A DNA stretch of 64,000 bases from Nocardia suismassiliense (lineage in GTDB: Bacteria; Actinomycetota; Actinomycetes; Mycobacteriales; Mycobacteriaceae): NCBI RefSeq assembly GCF_900269665.1, contig NZ_LT985361.1, forward strand, positions 6,702,649 through 6,766,648, read 5' to 3'. The notes beneath the pieces are model-generated. The model made no database searches, was not told where the DNA came from, and was given only the letters and a program-made list of their open reading frames with translations. Below are positions 49,976-58,062 of the stretch, one piece after another. The first letter of the stretch is position 1. The number at the start of each line of letters is the position of its first letter. A program made the translations under genes and the position numbers.

Positions 49976-51175
49976 ATGGATGCCGCCGATGTTCGAGACA
50001 GCACCTTGCTGCTGAACTCGCCTCGCACGATTGTCGGCATGCGCGCCGCCGAGGTCGCCACCGAAGTCGTTGCCGCGGCGGCAGGTACGGCGCAGGCTCC
50101 GCGCGTATTGGTGATTACCGGCGGCGGCTTCACGCTACGTAGCTGGTCCGAACCGCTGCTCGCAGCACTGCGGTCGTTTCCGCTGCACGTCGTGACGCAC
50201 TCCGGCCTGCCGACTCCCGAATCCGTCGCGCTGCTGGCTCGCGCGGTGCGCGCCCATCGCGCCGACGTAGTGCTCGCGGTAGGCGGCGGCAGCGTCATGG
50301 ATGCGGGCAAAGCCGCTGCGGCGCTGTCGATCAGCGCCGATCCCACGCCCGAGCTGGTGGTGCGGGCCTGCGCGGAAGAGGCAGGCGCCGAGGACGTTCC
50401 GCCGATCATCGCGCTGCCCACCACGCCGGGAACCGGCGCCGAAGCCACCCCGTTCGCCACGATCTGGCATCGGGACCAGGGCCGCAAGCTCTCCCTGCGC
50501 GGCGCTGCCCTGCGACCGGTGACGGCGATTCTGGACCCGGACCTGATCGCCGGGCTGCCCGAGTCCTACTTCGTCAGTTGCCTGTTGGATACGCTCGCGC
50601 AGGGCTTGGAGGGCGCGTGGTCGATCCGCGCCGACGAGCAGTCCGAGTGGCTGGGTGCTACCGCATGGAACCTGTTGGCCGAGTTACTGAACCGGCCGCA
50701 CCACGGTTTCGGCTCGGCCGAACGTCATGCGGCGCTGCTCGCCGGTCACCTCTCCGGACGGGCCATCGCCATCGCGGGAACCACTGTGTGCCATGCGATG
50801 TCGTATCCGCTTACGCTGCGCCATGGGCTCAGCCACGGCCATGCGTGCGGACTCACGCTGGCATCGGTGCTGCGGTACAACGCCCTCGTCGGCGACGACT
50901 GCACCGACCCGCGCGGGGCCCAGCGGGTACGCGACGCCATCACCCGGGTGGTGCAGGCGGCGGGCGAGAGCACCGTCGAGTCGTTGGCTTGCAAGATCGA
51001 CCAGCTCGCGCGATCACCCGCACTGCCCGCGCCCCCGGACATCCGCCACGACGCACCTCGAATCGCCACCGAAGCACTCGCTTACGACCGCGCGGGCAAC
51101 AACCCCCGCCGCGTGGATGTGGCAGCCCTGACTCATCTGTTGGCCGGGACCGCGGAGAGAGACTATGCGCGTTGA
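49976..51175 (+). CDS. phpC: Iron-type alcohol dehydrogenase, phosphonoacetaldehyde reductase (PhpC-like)
   Basis: A 399-aa group III (metal-containing) alcohol dehydrogenase. The NAD(P) motif is GGGSVMDAGKA at about residue 103, PTTPGTGAEATPFA follows, and the metal-binding His region is TTVCHAMSYPL...HGLSHGHACGL. In phosphinothricin and related pathways this family reduces phosphonoacetaldehyde to 2-hydroxyethylphosphonate. Its position directly before HEPD supports that role here. The ATG at 49976 has GGAGG upstream; the 3' end overlaps HEPD by 11 bp. Confidence 0.88.
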   Translation: MDAADVRDSTLLLNSPRTIVGMRAAEVATEVVAAAAGTAQAPRVLVITGGGFTLRSWSEPLLAALRSFPLHVVTHSGLPTPESVALLARAVRAHRADVVLAVGGGSVMDAGKAAAALSISADPTPELVVRACAEEAGAEDVPPIIALPTTPGTGAEATPFATIWHRDQGRKLSLRGAALRPVTAILDPDLIAGLPESYFVSCLLDTLAQGLEGAWSIRADEQSEWLGATAWNLLAELLNRPHHGFGSAERHAALLAGHLSGRAIAIAGTTVCHAMSYPLTLRHGLSHGHACGLTLASVLRYNALVGDDCTDPRGAQRVRDAITRVVQAAGESTVESLACKIDQLARSPALPAPPDIRHDAPRIATEALAYDRAGNNPRRVDVAALTHLLAGTAERDYAR

Positions 51176-52475
51176 CAATTACAAGGTCATGCACTGGCTG
51201 AACACCAGGAAGATGACGACCGGCCAGACCGCCGACGCCGTCGGACTGGATCACGAACAGCTCGAGAAAATGCTGTCGAGCGAGGAGTGGCCGGACGAGC
51301 TCGCCGCCGCGGTGGCTCGCGCGCTCCAGATCACCCCGGAGCAGTTCGCCGCCAGCGGACGATCCGGGCTGACCGTGCTGGTCCGCACCGCGCAGGACCT
51401 GCACGACACCCGGCGCCCCATCCAGCGCGACGGCATTCATTTCTACAACTACTACACAATGGCGGCGCCGCAGGGCGCGGTCGCGCCGGTCATTCTCGAC
51501 ATCCTCTGCCCCGCAGATCGTTTGCCCGCCTTGAACAATGGGCATCTGGAGCCGGCTATCACCATCAATCTAGGTCCCGGTGGTATCCACGGGCGTTGGG
51601 GCGAGGAGCTCAGCGAGGCGACCTGGCAGGTGATCAGAGCCAATGCCGGAGCGGACAATTGGATCGTCGGCGACTCCTACGTCGAGCCGTCGTACTGCCC
51701 GCACACCTACTCACTGGCCGGGGCCGCCCCGGCCCGCATCGTGTCCTATACCGGTCAGTCCTCGCTCGCCGGGTTGATGGAGGACGTCAACGACTGGTCG
51801 GACCCCGCCGCGCACGCGATGTTCGGCTGGCTCGAAGAAGGCCCGGCCCCGCAGCAGGTCGCCACCCTGCTGCTGGATCGACGCGGCCACACTCTCGAAT
51901 CGGCCGCGGCCCTCCTGGGTGCAGGCGAAGCAGATCTCCTCGCGGCGCTCGACGAGGGCGGTATCGAGCTGCTGCGCGCGCTGGGGACGACGCTCGGCTT
52001 CGATTACCGGCTACTGATCCGGCCCGCTACCAGGCACGACGCTGTGGGTAAAACCTTCAAGGACATCGGAGAATGTCGCAGGGAGGTAAGGACTTTCAAG
52101 GGCTACCAGGTCACCTCGACCGCCTCCGCCCCGCACCTGCCCGATCTCACCGGACTCTTCATGCTCGTGTCCGGTCACGGTGCAAACCTGGGGGAACCGG
52201 CCGAGTCCCACTATCTGGTGACCGCCGGCTCCCCCACCCTGCACTGGACCAATGCCGACGGGCGCGAAGAACACGCGGAGCTGAGCGTCGACGCCTCGGC
52301 GTGGGTCGCGCCGTTCGTGACGCACCACTGGTCGGGCGACGGCGCGGTGCTCAAGCTCGGTTCCGGACGACATCTCGGCTACCTCGATCTGTACGAACTG
52401 ACCAATACCTACGCCGCGGTGTCCACCTTGCGGCGTGGCCGCCGCGACAACCGCGGCTGGGGTTACGACTCTTGA
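51165..52475 (+). CDS. phpD: 2-Hydroxyethylphosphonate dioxygenase (HEPD, PhpD-like)
   Basis: A 436-aa cupin-type non-haem iron enzyme. It splits 2-hydroxyethylphosphonate with O2 to hydroxymethylphosphonate and formate. Iron ligands align as H127, E174 and H180 (NNGHLEP and VEPSYCPH), matching H129/E176/H182 of the Streptomyces enzyme. RRPIQRDGIHFYNYYT and K16 are also kept. Glu at the second position argues for HEPD rather than methylphosphonate synthase, which has Gln there. Both N- and C-terminal HTH-like/cupin repeats are present, and the length is normal. The ATG has GGAGAG upstream. Confidence 0.95.
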   Translation: MRVDNYKVMHWLNTRKMTTGQTADAVGLDHEQLEKMLSSEEWPDELAAAVARALQITPEQFAASGRSGLTVLVRTAQDLHDTRRPIQRDGIHFYNYYTMAAPQGAVAPVILDILCPADRLPALNNGHLEPAITINLGPGGIHGRWGEELSEATWQVIRANAGADNWIVGDSYVEPSYCPHTYSLAGAAPARIVSYTGQSSLAGLMEDVNDWSDPAAHAMFGWLEEGPAPQQVATLLLDRRGHTLESAAALLGAGEADLLAALDEGGIELLRALGTTLGFDYRLLIRPATRHDAVGKTFKDIGECRREVRTFKGYQVTSTASAPHLPDLTGLFMLVSGHGANLGEPAESHYLVTAGSPTLHWTNADGREEHAELSVDASAWVAPFVTHHWSGDGAVLKLGSGRHLGYLDLYELTNTYAAVSTLRRGRRDNRGWGYDS

Positions 52476-52493
52476 GCAGCACGGGAGAGAAGT

Positions 52494-53504
52494 TTGCGCG
52501 TCGTCTACACCGATCCCGCCTGGGCGCTGAACGACCTGGGACAGCCGGACCTCGCCAGGGCCGACATCGAACGCGCGGCCTTCGGCAGTGAGACCGAGCT
52601 ACGCCTCGGACTGTTCGACGGCCGATATCTATTGCAGGGTCCGGCTTTTCACGACCATGTGCGCGGCGCCGACGCCCTGGTGATCTATCGCTGCCAGGTG
52701 ACTCCGGAGCTGTTGGAAGCGGTCGGGCCGACCTGCCGGGTGATCGCTCGCAGCGGGGTCGGTATCGATAACCTGAACGCCCCGCTGCTCGCCGGCACCG
52801 GCATCGTTTCCTTCAACGTGCCCGATTACTGCGTCGACGAGGTCAGCACCCACACCCTCGCCCTGCTGCTCGCGCTGGAACGCAAGGTCTGCACCCAGGA
52901 TCGCCTGGTCAAGAACAGTCAGTGGAACATCCACGCGGGCGGGGTGCCGCGACGGGTGTCGACGTGTACCGCAGGCATCATCGGGTTCGGCCGCATCGGC
53001 CGGGCGACCGCGCGAAAACTACAGGCGTTCTACCAGAACGTCATCGCCTACGACCCGTACGTCTCGGCCGATCTGATGGCAGGTTACGGCGTCACCGCCG
53101 CCACCGACTTGGCCGAATTGTTCGGCAGCGCAGACGCGGTGGTGATCCACGCGGCGCTGACCGGCGAGACCGACCGGCTCATCGATGCCGCAGCACTGTC
53201 TGCGGTCCGGCCTGGTGCGCTGCTCGTCAACACCGCCAGAGGACGGCTGGTCGACCCGGCCGCCGTGCTCGACACGCTCGAGGCCGGTCGGCTCGGCGGG
53301 TTCGCCTCGGACGTGTTCACCCCCGAGGATCCCAACGACGATCCGACCGCGCGCAAGCTGCTGACCCGCGACGACGTGGTCGTGTCCGCGCACCGCGCGT
53401 TTCTCTCGATGGAATCCGAGCGCAGTTGCCGGCGCCGGATCGCCGAGGGAGTCGCCACCGTTCTGGCCGGCGGGCCGCCGCCCGCCGAAGGCAGAGTGAC
53501 CTGA
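52494..53504 (+). CDS. phpE: D-2-hydroxyacid dehydrogenase, PhpE-like hydroxymethylphosphonate dehydrogenase
   Basis: A 336-aa NAD-dependent dehydrogenase of the D-3-phosphoglycerate dehydrogenase family. The Rossmann motif is GIIGFGRIGRATARKL near residue 163; the catalytic set appears in VNTARGRLVD (Arg), TPEDPN (Glu) and SAHRAFLS (His). Next to HEPD it most likely oxidises hydroxymethylphosphonate to phosphonoformaldehyde, as PhpE does. The start is TTG with GGGAGAG upstream. It lies 18 bp after HEPD. Confidence 0.88.
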   Translation: MRVVYTDPAWALNDLGQPDLARADIERAAFGSETELRLGLFDGRYLLQGPAFHDHVRGADALVIYRCQVTPELLEAVGPTCRVIARSGVGIDNLNAPLLAGTGIVSFNVPDYCVDEVSTHTLALLLALERKVCTQDRLVKNSQWNIHAGGVPRRVSTCTAGIIGFGRIGRATARKLQAFYQNVIAYDPYVSADLMAGYGVTAATDLAELFGSADAVVIHAALTGETDRLIDAAALSAVRPGALLVNTARGRLVDPAAVLDTLEAGRLGGFASDVFTPEDPNDDPTARKLLTRDDVVVSAHRAFLSMESERSCRRRIAEGVATVLAGGPPPAEGRVT

Positions 53505-53521
53505 TCCGAGAGGCAGTACCC

Positions 53522-54448
53522 GTGATAGAGAACCTCCCCCTTCACTCAGCATCATCGGCCGGGGGTGCCGCCGGAGTGCGGTTGCGCAGGCTGCTCGCCG
53601 ACCCGGCGCCGTCCTTCCTGATGGGCGCGCACGACGGCCTCAGCGCCCGCATCGCCGCCGAGGCCGGATTCGCCGGGCTATGGGCTTCCGGGCTGTGTAT
53701 GTCGACCGTCCTGGGCGCTCGGGACAGCGACGAGGTGTCCTGGGGCGAACTGCTGGCCCTCGCCGCCAGGGTGGTCGAGTCCGGTGCCATCCCCGTGCTC
53801 GTCGACGCCGACACCGGCTACGGCAATTTCAATACCGCGCGCCGGGTCGCGGCGCGGGCCGAGCAGATCGGGGCGGCGGGAATCTGCATGGAGGACAAGG
53901 TCTTTCCGAAGATGAACTCCTACTTCGGGGACAGCCACCCGTTGGCGCCGATCGGCGATATGTGCACCAAGATCGCGGCTTGCCGGGACAAGGTCGACGC
54001 CCAGTTCGTGCTGGTGGCCCGCACCGAGGCGTTGATCGCCGGCGCCGGACTGGCCGAGGCGCTGCGGCGGGCCGAGGCGTATCGCGAGGCCGGGGCCGAC
54101 GCCATCTTCATTCACTCGCGGCAGCGAACCATCGACGAGATCGCCGAGTTCACCACGGAATGGGGGAATCGGCTGCCGCTGGTGATCGCGCCGACCACCT
54201 ATCACGAGACACCGCAGGAGCGGTACGCCGAACTCGGTATCGCGGCGGTGATTTGGGCGAATCAGGCGATGCGGGCCACGGTGGTCGCGATGCGGCAGGT
54301 CTGCCGGTCGTTGCGGCTCGACGGTGCGGCGGCCGTGGAGCCGACCATTGCCGCGCTGGGGGAACTGTTCGCCCTCATGGGTTATCCGGACCTCGAGACC
54401 GATGAGGAGCACTACACCGAACTGGCCAAGAAATGGGTGGATTCGTGA
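53522..54448 (+). CDS. pepM: Phosphoenolpyruvate phosphomutase (PepM)
   Basis: A 308-aa isocitrate-lyase-superfamily enzyme. It turns phosphoenolpyruvate into phosphonopyruvate, making the C-P bond that starts nearly all phosphonate pathways. The diagnostic motif EDK-x5-NS is intact at residues 124-133 (EDKVFPKMNS). D38 in GAHDGLSARIA and the Mg site VDADTGYGN (D95, D97) are present. The start is a GTG with GAGAGG upstream. It sits 17 bp after the PhpE-like gene and overlaps the decarboxylase gene. Confidence 0.97.
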   Translation: MIENLPLHSASSAGGAAGVRLRRLLADPAPSFLMGAHDGLSARIAAEAGFAGLWASGLCMSTVLGARDSDEVSWGELLALAARVVESGAIPVLVDADTGYGNFNTARRVAARAEQIGAAGICMEDKVFPKMNSYFGDSHPLAPIGDMCTKIAACRDKVDAQFVLVARTEALIAGAGLAEALRRAEAYREAGADAIFIHSRQRTIDEIAEFTTEWGNRLPLVIAPTTYHETPQERYAELGIAAVIWANQAMRATVVAMRQVCRSLRLDGAAAVEPTIAALGELFALMGYPDLETDEEHYTELAKKWVDS

Positions 54449-55617
54449 TCGACGCCGACGATCTGCTCGGTGGGCTCATCGCCCGCGGCGTGGTCGATAT
54501 CGCCGGGGTGCCGTGCTCCTATCTGACTCCGGTGATCAACCGGGTGGCGTCCGGGGTGGCCGCCGGGTATCTGCCCGTGACGCAGGAGGGCGAGGCGGTC
54601 GCGATCGCCGCGGGGTGCTGGCTGGCGGGTGCGACAGCGTGTGTGATGGCGCAGAATTCGGGGCTCGGCAATATGGTCAACCCGCTGACGTCGCTGACCC
54701 ATCCCAGCCGCATTCCGGTTCCGTTGCTCATCAGCTGGCGCGGCGAACCGGGGTGTCCGGACGAGCCGCAACACGAGCTGATGGGGGCGATAACGCCGGG
54801 ACTGTTGGAGCTCATGCAGGTCGGGCATGCGGTGCTACCGTCCGAGGCCGCCGAGCTCGATGCTTGTCTGGATACCGGCTGGGCCGAAATGGACCGCGCG
54901 CAACAGCCTTTCGCGTTCGTGCTGCGGAATGGCGTGCTGGCTGCCCAGCAACTCGTTGAGCCGCCGCTGGCTGCGCCCGTGGTACCGCCGGTCACCGGCT
55001 CCCCCAAGGCTCGCGATGCCCCGACTCGCATGGCGGCATTGGAGTGCCTGGTCGGATCCGTTGGCGATACGGCGGCCGTGGGGTCCACGACCGGCAAGAC
55101 GAGCCGTGAGCTCTACACGCTCGCGGACCGGCCGCAGCACTTCTATCTGGTCGGCGCGATGGGGTCGGCCAGTGCGGTCGGGCTCGGGGTGGCCCGGCAC
55201 ACCCGCCGACCGGTGGTGGTGATCGACGGTGACGGCGCGGCGCTCATGCGGCTGGGCACGCTGGCAACAGTCGGTGCGCACGCCGGGCCGAACCTCATTC
55301 ATGTCTTGCTGGACAACGGCGTTCACGATTCGACGGGCGGGCAGCAGAGCCTGGCGGCGCAGGTCGACTTTCCCGCCGTGGCGCGGGCCTGCGGCTATGC
55401 GCGCGTGTACGACTGCGCCGACCTGGCCGAATTCACCGACGCCATCAAGGTTGCCCAGGTCGAGCCGGGACCGGCGTTCGTCTACTTGATGATTCGCCCC
55501 GGGTCGATCGCAGAGCTCGGCAGGCCCGCGGTCGGTCCGGCTGAAGTAGCAAGGCGGTTCCGGGCTTTCGTGACAGCATCCGGTGAGATCTCCGAAAGGC
55601 ACGATCATGTTTCGTAA
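54445..55617 (+). CDS. ppd: Phosphonopyruvate decarboxylase
   Basis: A 390-aa thiamine-diphosphate enzyme that drives the unfavourable PepM reaction by converting phosphonopyruvate to phosphonoacetaldehyde. The TPP/Mg motif is VIDGDGAALMRLG followed by DNGVHDSTGGQQS; the N-terminal block has VTQEGEAVAIAAGCWLAG with the conserved Glu, and AQNSGLGNMVNPLTSL. The GTG at 54445 overlaps the pepM stop by four bases; an ATG at 54433 is possible. The 3' end overlaps the aldehyde dehydrogenase gene by 11 bp. Confidence 0.96.
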   Translation: MIDADDLLGGLIARGVVDIAGVPCSYLTPVINRVASGVAAGYLPVTQEGEAVAIAAGCWLAGATACVMAQNSGLGNMVNPLTSLTHPSRIPVPLLISWRGEPGCPDEPQHELMGAITPGLLELMQVGHAVLPSEAAELDACLDTGWAEMDRAQQPFAFVLRNGVLAAQQLVEPPLAAPVVPPVTGSPKARDAPTRMAALECLVGSVGDTAAVGSTTGKTSRELYTLADRPQHFYLVGAMGSASAVGLGVARHTRRPVVVIDGDGAALMRLGTLATVGAHAGPNLIHVLLDNGVHDSTGGQQSLAAQVDFPAVARACGYARVYDCADLAEFTDAIKVAQVEPGPAFVYLMIRPGSIAELGRPAVGPAEVARRFRAFVTASGEISERHDHVS

Positions 55618-56998
55618 CGGCGCACTGTTACCCGCTACCGACCAGAGCACCGTGCGTAACCCGTGGACCGGTGAGGACGTCGGCCTGGTCGCGCGCGACA
55701 GCGTGGCCCAGATGGACGAAGCGGTCCGGGAACTCCGGGCCGCCTGGCGACCGATGCGACCGGATCGGCGGGCGGCGGTCCTGAGTGCGGCGGCACACCT
55801 CATCCGCGAAAGATCCGGAGCCCTGGCCGAACTCATCTCCCAAGAGTCCGGCGTGTGCATTGCCGAGACGCGTAAGGAAACCGAACGCGCGGCAACGAAT
55901 CTCGTCGTCGCGGCGACCGAGGCCGAGCGGTTGCGCGGCGAGAGCATTCCGGTGCCCGGCCATGATCGGTTGGCGCTCACCATCTTCGAACCGGTCGGGG
56001 TGGTGGCGGCGATCACGCCGTTCAATCGGCCGCTCAATCAGGTCGTCGTGAAGGTGGCGCCGGCCGTGGCGGCCGGGTGTGCGGTCGTGCTGAAACCCTC
56101 GGAGAAGACGCCGCTTACCGCGCTGGCCTTCGCTGAGATCCTCCTGGAAGCGGGGTTGCCGCCCGAACATCTGGTCGTCACCACCGGCGAGCCGGGCACG
56201 ATCGGCCCGGCGTTGGCCGGTCATCCGGACATCGACATGGTGACCTTCACCGGCTCGGTGCGCACCGGACGGGATGTGGCCAGGGTTGCTGCGGGCAAGA
56301 AGCTCTTGCTGGAACTGGGCGGCAACGATCCCTTGATCGTCCTGCCCGACGCCGATCTCGGGCTGGCGGTGGAATTGGCGGGCCAAGGTGCGTTCGCCAC
56401 TGCCGGGCAATCCTGCCGAGGGATCAAGCGGGTGATCGCCGTGGGTGCGATCGCCGACGATCTGGTTGCCGGGCTGGTCGAGGCGGCCCGCCGTAAACGA
56501 GCCGGGGATCCACTCGATCCGGCGACCGATGTCGGGCCCCTCATCAGTGCGGAAGCCGCGATCGTCGTGGAGCGCCGAATCTCGGACGCGGTCGCCGCGA
56601 ACGCGAAGCTGCTGTACGGAGGCGATCGGCGGGACTCGCTCATCACCCCCGCTGTCCTCGATCATGTGCCCGCCGCCGCCGAGTTGGTGGTCGAGGAGAC
56701 GTTCGGTCCGGTAGCGCCGGTGATCCGGGTGGCCGATACGGCGGCGGCGATCGAGGTTGCTAACGGGACCAGGTACGGGTTGCAGGCGGGGGTGGTCACC
56801 TCGGATGCAGCCGAGTTCTCCGAGATCGCCGCGGCACTGCGCGTCGGTGCCGTAAACCTCAATGCCGGACCACATTTCGACTCGCCGCACATCCCCTTCG
56901 GCGGCGTGAAGTCCAGCGGGCTCGGCCGGGAAGGGCTGTCCTACTCGATTCGGGAGATGAGCACCGTCAAGACGGTCACGCTGCCCTACCCGCTGTAA
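55607..56998 (+). CDS. Aldehyde dehydrogenase, PhpJ-like (phosphonoformaldehyde dehydrogenase candidate)
   Basis: A 463-aa NAD(P)-dependent aldehyde dehydrogenase. The catalytic Glu is in LLELGGNDPLIVL and the nucleophile Cys in FATAGQSCRGIKR. ITPFNRPLNQVVVKVAPAV and NPWTGEDVG are normal for the family. In the phosphinothricin pathway an enzyme of this class oxidises phosphonoformaldehyde to phosphonoformate, the likeliest reaction here. Oxidation of phosphonoacetaldehyde is an alternative. GAAAGG precedes the start; it overlaps ppd. Confidence 0.85.
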   Translation: MFRNGALLPATDQSTVRNPWTGEDVGLVARDSVAQMDEAVRELRAAWRPMRPDRRAAVLSAAAHLIRERSGALAELISQESGVCIAETRKETERAATNLVVAATEAERLRGESIPVPGHDRLALTIFEPVGVVAAITPFNRPLNQVVVKVAPAVAAGCAVVLKPSEKTPLTALAFAEILLEAGLPPEHLVVTTGEPGTIGPALAGHPDIDMVTFTGSVRTGRDVARVAAGKKLLLELGGNDPLIVLPDADLGLAVELAGQGAFATAGQSCRGIKRVIAVGAIADDLVAGLVEAARRKRAGDPLDPATDVGPLISAEAAIVVERRISDAVAANAKLLYGGDRRDSLITPAVLDHVPAAAELVVEETFGPVAPVIRVADTAAAIEVANGTRYGLQAGVVTSDAAEFSEIAAALRVGAVNLNAGPHFDSPHIPFGGVKSSGLGREGLSYSIREMSTVKTVTLPYPL

Positions 56999-57051
56999 CC
57001 CCCTCGCCACGCACGGCGACCGTTCGTGATGAACAAGTTAGGACGAAACCG

Positions 57052-57852
57052 ATGACCGCGGAGCCCGAAGCCACTGTTCCAGTCGACTATCGATCGCTGT
57101 TCCGACTCGACGGAAAACGTGCCCTCGTCGTCGGCGCGGGTAGCGGTATCGGTCGCGAATCCGCGCTTGCTCTCGCGGCCCTCGGCGCAGAGGTGGTGTG
57201 TGCGGATCTCGATCTCGCGCGGGCGGAGGAAACCGCGAGCTCGGCTGGTCATCCGGCCACCGCCGTGCAGTTGGATGCGCGGGATGCTGCTGCCGTCGAG
57301 GCGGCCGCGAATGAACTGGGCGAGCTGGACGTGTTCGTCTTCACCACGGGGCGGAATGTCCGCAAGCGCTTATTCGACTATGCGACTGAGGAATTCGATG
57401 CCGTCCTCGATCTGAACCTACGCGCCGCCTTCCACATGATTCGTGCGTTCGGGAAGGGCATGGTCGCCCGAGGGGGCGGTTCGATCGTGGGTATGTCGTC
57501 GATTCGGGCGCTCACCGTGGAGCCGGGGCAGGCCGTTTACGCCGCGTCGAAGGCGGCGCTGGTGCAGCTGATACGTGGGGCCGCTGCGGAGTTCGGTCCG
57601 GCCGGGGTGCGGGTGAACGCGGTCGCGCCCGGGGTGGTGCGGACGCCGCTGACCGATCCGATCTTCGAGGTGCCGGAGTGGCAGCAGGCGTACGCGTCCA
57701 AAAGCGCGCTGGGGCGGTGGGCGCAGCCTAGTGAAATCGCCGGAGCTGTCGCCTTTTTGGCGTCCGATGCAGCCAGCTTCATCACCGGATCGATGCTGTG
57801 TGTCGATGGCGGCTGGACCGCCGTGGACGGTCGCTACGAGCCGCCGCGTTGA
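57052..57852 (+). CDS. Short-chain dehydrogenase/reductase
   Basis: A 266-aa classical SDR. TGxxxGxG is VVGAGSGIGRES at about residue 25, with NLRAAFHM and the catalytic Tyr-Lys in YAASKAALV. The C-terminus has the usual SMLCVDGGWTA. It ends the forward operon, 53 bp after the aldehyde dehydrogenase gene, with AGGAC upstream, and overlaps the 3' end of the convergent carrier-protein gene by 19 bp. It may reduce or oxidise a phosphonate or tailoring intermediate; no close family is recognisable. Confidence 0.83.
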   Translation: MTAEPEATVPVDYRSLFRLDGKRALVVGAGSGIGRESALALAALGAEVVCADLDLARAEETASSAGHPATAVQLDARDAAAVEAAANELGELDVFVFTTGRNVRKRLFDYATEEFDAVLDLNLRAAFHMIRAFGKGMVARGGGSIVGMSSIRALTVEPGQAVYAASKAALVQLIRGAAAEFGPAGVRVNAVAPGVVRTPLTDPIFEVPEWQQAYASKSALGRWAQPSEIAGAVAFLASDAASFITGSMLCVDGGWTAVDGRYEPPR

Positions 57853-58061
57853 GTCAGCAGCAGCGCGTCCTCGACGAAGGTGCCCATGTCGGGTGCCTCG
57901 AACAGGAGGTTCATCGGGACTGTGACGCCGAATTCGGCACGGAGCGCGGACATCAGCTCGCCAGCCAGGAGTGAGTCGCCGCCGAGTTCGTAGAAGTTGG
58001 CGGTGGGCTCGGTGTAGCCGGTGCCGCACACGCGGTCGACGACGGACCAGATTTGTTCCAC
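57834..58061 (-). CDS. Acyl/peptidyl carrier protein
   Basis: A 75-aa carrier protein. The phosphopantetheine Ser is in ELGGDSLLAGEL near residue 31, followed by FGVTVPMNLLFEAPDMGTF. The GTG at 58061 has AAAGGA five bases upstream and directly follows the ligase stop (one base between). The adenylating ligase upstream presumably loads it, and the condensation protein presumably uses it. The longer frame to 58106 would overlap the ligase and is not needed. Confidence 0.9.
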   Translation of the reverse strand: MEQIWSVVDRVCGTGYTEPTANFYELGGDSLLAGELMSALRAEFGVTVPMNLLFEAPDMGTFVEDALLLTQRGGS

Positions 58062-58062
58062 G

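Noticed and set aside
53019..54412. Reverse frames opposite phpE and pepM
   Set aside because: They are shadows; the + frames contain full Rossmann and PEP-mutase motifs.
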